DNA of 7,733 bases from Betaproteobacteria bacterium UBA6910 (GTDB lineage: Bacteria; Pseudomonadota; Gammaproteobacteria; Burkholderiales; UBA6910). Shown piece after piece: positions 6,121 through 7,733 of this stretch. The position numbers and the translations under genes were made by a program. Position 1 is the stretch's first letter. Each line of letters opens with the position of its first letter. Location of the stretch: positions 1 to 7,733 of the forward strand of contig DKBC01000157.1 in the NCBI GenBank assembly GCA_002451065.1, read 5' to 3'. The notes beneath the pieces are model-generated. The model had not been told where the DNA came from, did no database searches, and saw only the letters and a program-made list of their open reading frames with translations.

Positions 6121-7733
6121 TCACTCCACCCTCAGGAAGCCGAACTGCCCGTTGCGGTTGCCGTTGGGCGCGTAGTCGCGGAACAGGTAATCCCCCGTCA
6201 CCGCGCCCGTGCCGCCGGCGCCGAACAGGATCGGCCAGTGGCCATACACGTGGCCCATGCCTTCCTCGCCGCCCATCCACTTGCCCTGGAGGTTGTTGCC
6301 CAGGGCCCGCGAGGGTACCGGCTCGTTCGGGTTGCAGCGGCCCGCCAGACCCAGATCGCCCTGGCCCGGGCAGACATAGGGGTCCCGCTGCCACAGGTGG
6401 CCGTGGAGGATGAAGGTGCCGTCCCGGTCCGCCGAGGCGCCGTTGAGCACGTACATGCGGCTCGCCTGCCCCGCCGCGGCCCGGAACACCGGTGTCTGCG
6501 GATCGCCCGCCGCGCTCACCCCCGGGATCGCCGGGATGGCGTTGGGCTCCGCGTCCACCAGGGCGTTGGCGTAAAGCGCCTGCACGTTGGGGATGCTGCC
6601 GTAGCTGTTGGGCGTCCCGGCGTTGCCGAAGGGCACGTCGGGCGGCAGCTGGAACCGGAACCACGAAGGCTCCATGCCGTAGTTGAACCCGGCATGACCC
6701 GAGTCCTCGGCCCCCTCGACCCCCAGCTCGGGCTGGTTGACGTTGCGGATCGCGGAACCGTCCGCCCAGCGCAGGTTGGTGATCTTGTGGCCGATGGCCA
6801 GGGCCTCCCGGAAGGTGCCGCCGGATCCGGCGTCACCCGCGGGCGCCTCCACCGTGGCCTGGGCGCGGGTGAGGCGCGTGGCCGCTCCCGTTCCCTGCCC
6901 GTCAGGCACCTGAGTGTTGGCCGTCACCGTGGACCCGGCGGGCTCGATTACCAGGGCGCCGAACAGGCCCTTCTGGGGCTGCTTGACCCGGTCCGCCGAG
7001 AGCAGGTTGGTGGCGCCAAACTCCACCGGCGTCGCCACGATCTGGAACCGGCGCTGGTTGGGGTTGTTCCCCGCCACCGGCTCATGCCGCAGGTCGCCGG
7101 CGTAGAACCGGGAAACCTTGGCACCGCCCGGGGGGGCCAGCAGGCCGCCCGCGGCGTTGCCGCCCACCACCAGACCGTCGTCCCGGCTGGCGTCGTACTC
7201 CACCAGCTGGGCGTGCAGGCCCACGTGGCTCGAGGGCCGGATCAGGTTGTTGCCGAAGAAGCTCATCTGGAGCGGATTACGCACCGGATTGAACAGGTCG
7301 CGGTTGACCACCCAGAAGGTGTCCTGCCAGCCCGCCAGGTCCGGCGCCACCGCCGGCAGGCGGTTGCGCAACGTGACCTGGATGCACTGGCCCGCGTTGG
7401 CCCGCAGCACCACCGGCTCCACCGGCGCACCGGCCGCCAGGATCACCGGGCAGCCCGGAAGCTGCAGCGCGCTGGTGGCCTGAACGCCCGTGGCGGGATC
7501 CACCACCGTGTCGGGGATGCCGTCGGCGTTGGTGTCCACCGCGTTGGGGTTCACCGCCGGATTGAGCGAGCACACCGCCGCGTTGGGATCCACCGGCGCC
7601 AGGTCGCTGGTGCGCACGTACAACATGGCCGTCGGGTCGTTCAGCGGACCCGCGCCGCCGCCGGCGGTGATTCCCGGCACGATCGCATCCGGCACCACCG
7701 TCTGGCGGCGGTTGTAGACCAGGGTGCCGCCGT
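6121..7733 (-). CDS. Large multicopper oxidase family protein (MofA/OmpB-like), C-terminal part, enters from right edge
   Basis: The frame is open from the right edge to TGA at 6121 (537 residues). A GTG at 7698 is not taken as the start, because coding sequence (GGTLVYNRRQTVV) continues unbroken to the edge and no signal peptide is present; the N-terminus lies outside. Two cupredoxin-like units are visible. The first has GQCIQVTLRN, SSHVGLHAQLVEYD (HxxxH at 7213-7227, where motif A HWHG is expected), a segment where WYHSH would fall that lacks it, and GLFGALVIEP. The second has EPSWFRFQLPP, DPQTPVF, LHGHLWQRDPY (6391-6408) and GDYLFRD (6175-6195), where canonical enzymes carry HCHxxxH. The fold is therefore MCO-like but the visible copper ligands are few. 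A DTNADGIPD loop (7510-7536) resembles calcium-binding repeats. A Cys pair (VCPG...AGRC) may form a disulphide. It is paralogous to the fragment at 1899-2720. Metal oxidation is inferred from family only. Confidence 0.85.
   Translation of the reverse strand, partial: GGTLVYNRRQTVVPDAIVPGITAGGGAGPLNDPTAMLYVRTSDLAPVDPNAAVCSLNPAVNPNAVDTNADGIPDTVVDPATGVQATSALQLPGCPVILAAGAPVEPVVLRANAGQCIQVTLRNRLPAVAPDLAGWQDTFWVVNRDLFNPVRNPLQMSFFGNNLIRPSSHVGLHAQLVEYDASRDDGLVVGGNAAGGLLAPPGGAKVSRFYAGDLRHEPVAGNNPNQRRFQIVATPVEFGATNLLSADRVKQPQKGLFGALVIEPAGSTVTANTQVPDGQGTGAATRLTRAQATVEAPAGDAGSGGTFREALAIGHKITNLRWADGSAIRNVNQPELGVEGAEDSGHAGFNYGMEPSWFRFQLPPDVPFGNAGTPNSYGSIPNVQALYANALVDAEPNAIPAIPGVSAAGDPQTPVFRAAAGQASRMYVLNGASADRDGTFILHGHLWQRDPYVCPGQGDLGLAGRCNPNEPVPSRALGNNLQGKWMGGEEGMGHVYGHWPILFGAGGTGAVTGDYLFRDYAPNGNRNGQFGFLRVE

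Noticed and set aside
6092..6121. Nine-codon reading frame MAAIQEEKR overlapping the MCO stop (TGATG)
   Set aside because: It is too short to support and has no relatives I recognise. The overlap could be chance.
1..7733. CRISPR arrays, insertion sequences, tRNA or rRNA genes
   Set aside because: No regularly spaced repeats, transposase-like frames, terminal inverted repeats or RNA gene signatures were visible.

Overview
The window is GC-rich DNA, apparently from a Gram-negative bacterium and probably a proteobacterium. The signs are Sec-type signal peptides, a SurA/PpiC-like periplasmic chaperone, a sigma-54 promoter and G+C-rich third codon positions. All genes lie on the minus strand, so the locus reads from right to left.

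In transcription order it contains: (1) the C-terminal ~537 residues of a large multicopper-oxidase (MCO) family protein, entering from the right edge and ending at 6121; (2) an intrinsic terminator at 6031-6067; (3) a secreted seven-bladed YVTN/cytochrome-d1-like beta-propeller protein (5758-3740); (4) a secreted parvulin-type peptidyl-prolyl isomerase (3740-2760) whose start codon shares one base with the propeller gene's stop codon; (5) an open but headless C-terminal MCO fragment (2720-1899), paralogous to gene 1 and probably a truncated copy; (6) a second terminator (1725-1762) that resembles the first; (7) a ~490-base control region with tandem dyads, a perfect palindrome and a near-consensus sigma-54 promoter (1315-1330); (8) the first 409 residues of another secreted large MCO, running off the left edge.

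The MCO proteins resemble the large MofA/OmpB class, which has been linked to Mn(II) oxidation in Leptothrix and to metal-oxide-related metabolism in Geobacter. From memory, the Leptothrix mofA locus also carries a peptidyl-prolyl isomerase gene (mofB) and a haem-protein gene (mofC). The MCO + isomerase + propeller grouping here looks related, but the propeller protein has no CXXCH haem motif. The likely arrangement is that the isomerase, and perhaps the propeller, assists folding or assembly of the exported MCOs in the periplasm or outside the cell. The sigma-54 promoter fits known MCO biology: Mn oxidation in Pseudomonas putida GB-1 depends on the NtrC-type regulator MnxR.

The points most worth following up are the sigma-54/enhancer architecture, the tandem array of MCO paralogues with a decayed third copy, the lack of canonical copper motifs in the visible MCO domains, and a parvulin with Gln in place of its first active-site His. 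The function (Mn, Fe or other oxidation, or a structural role) cannot be settled from the sequence alone.
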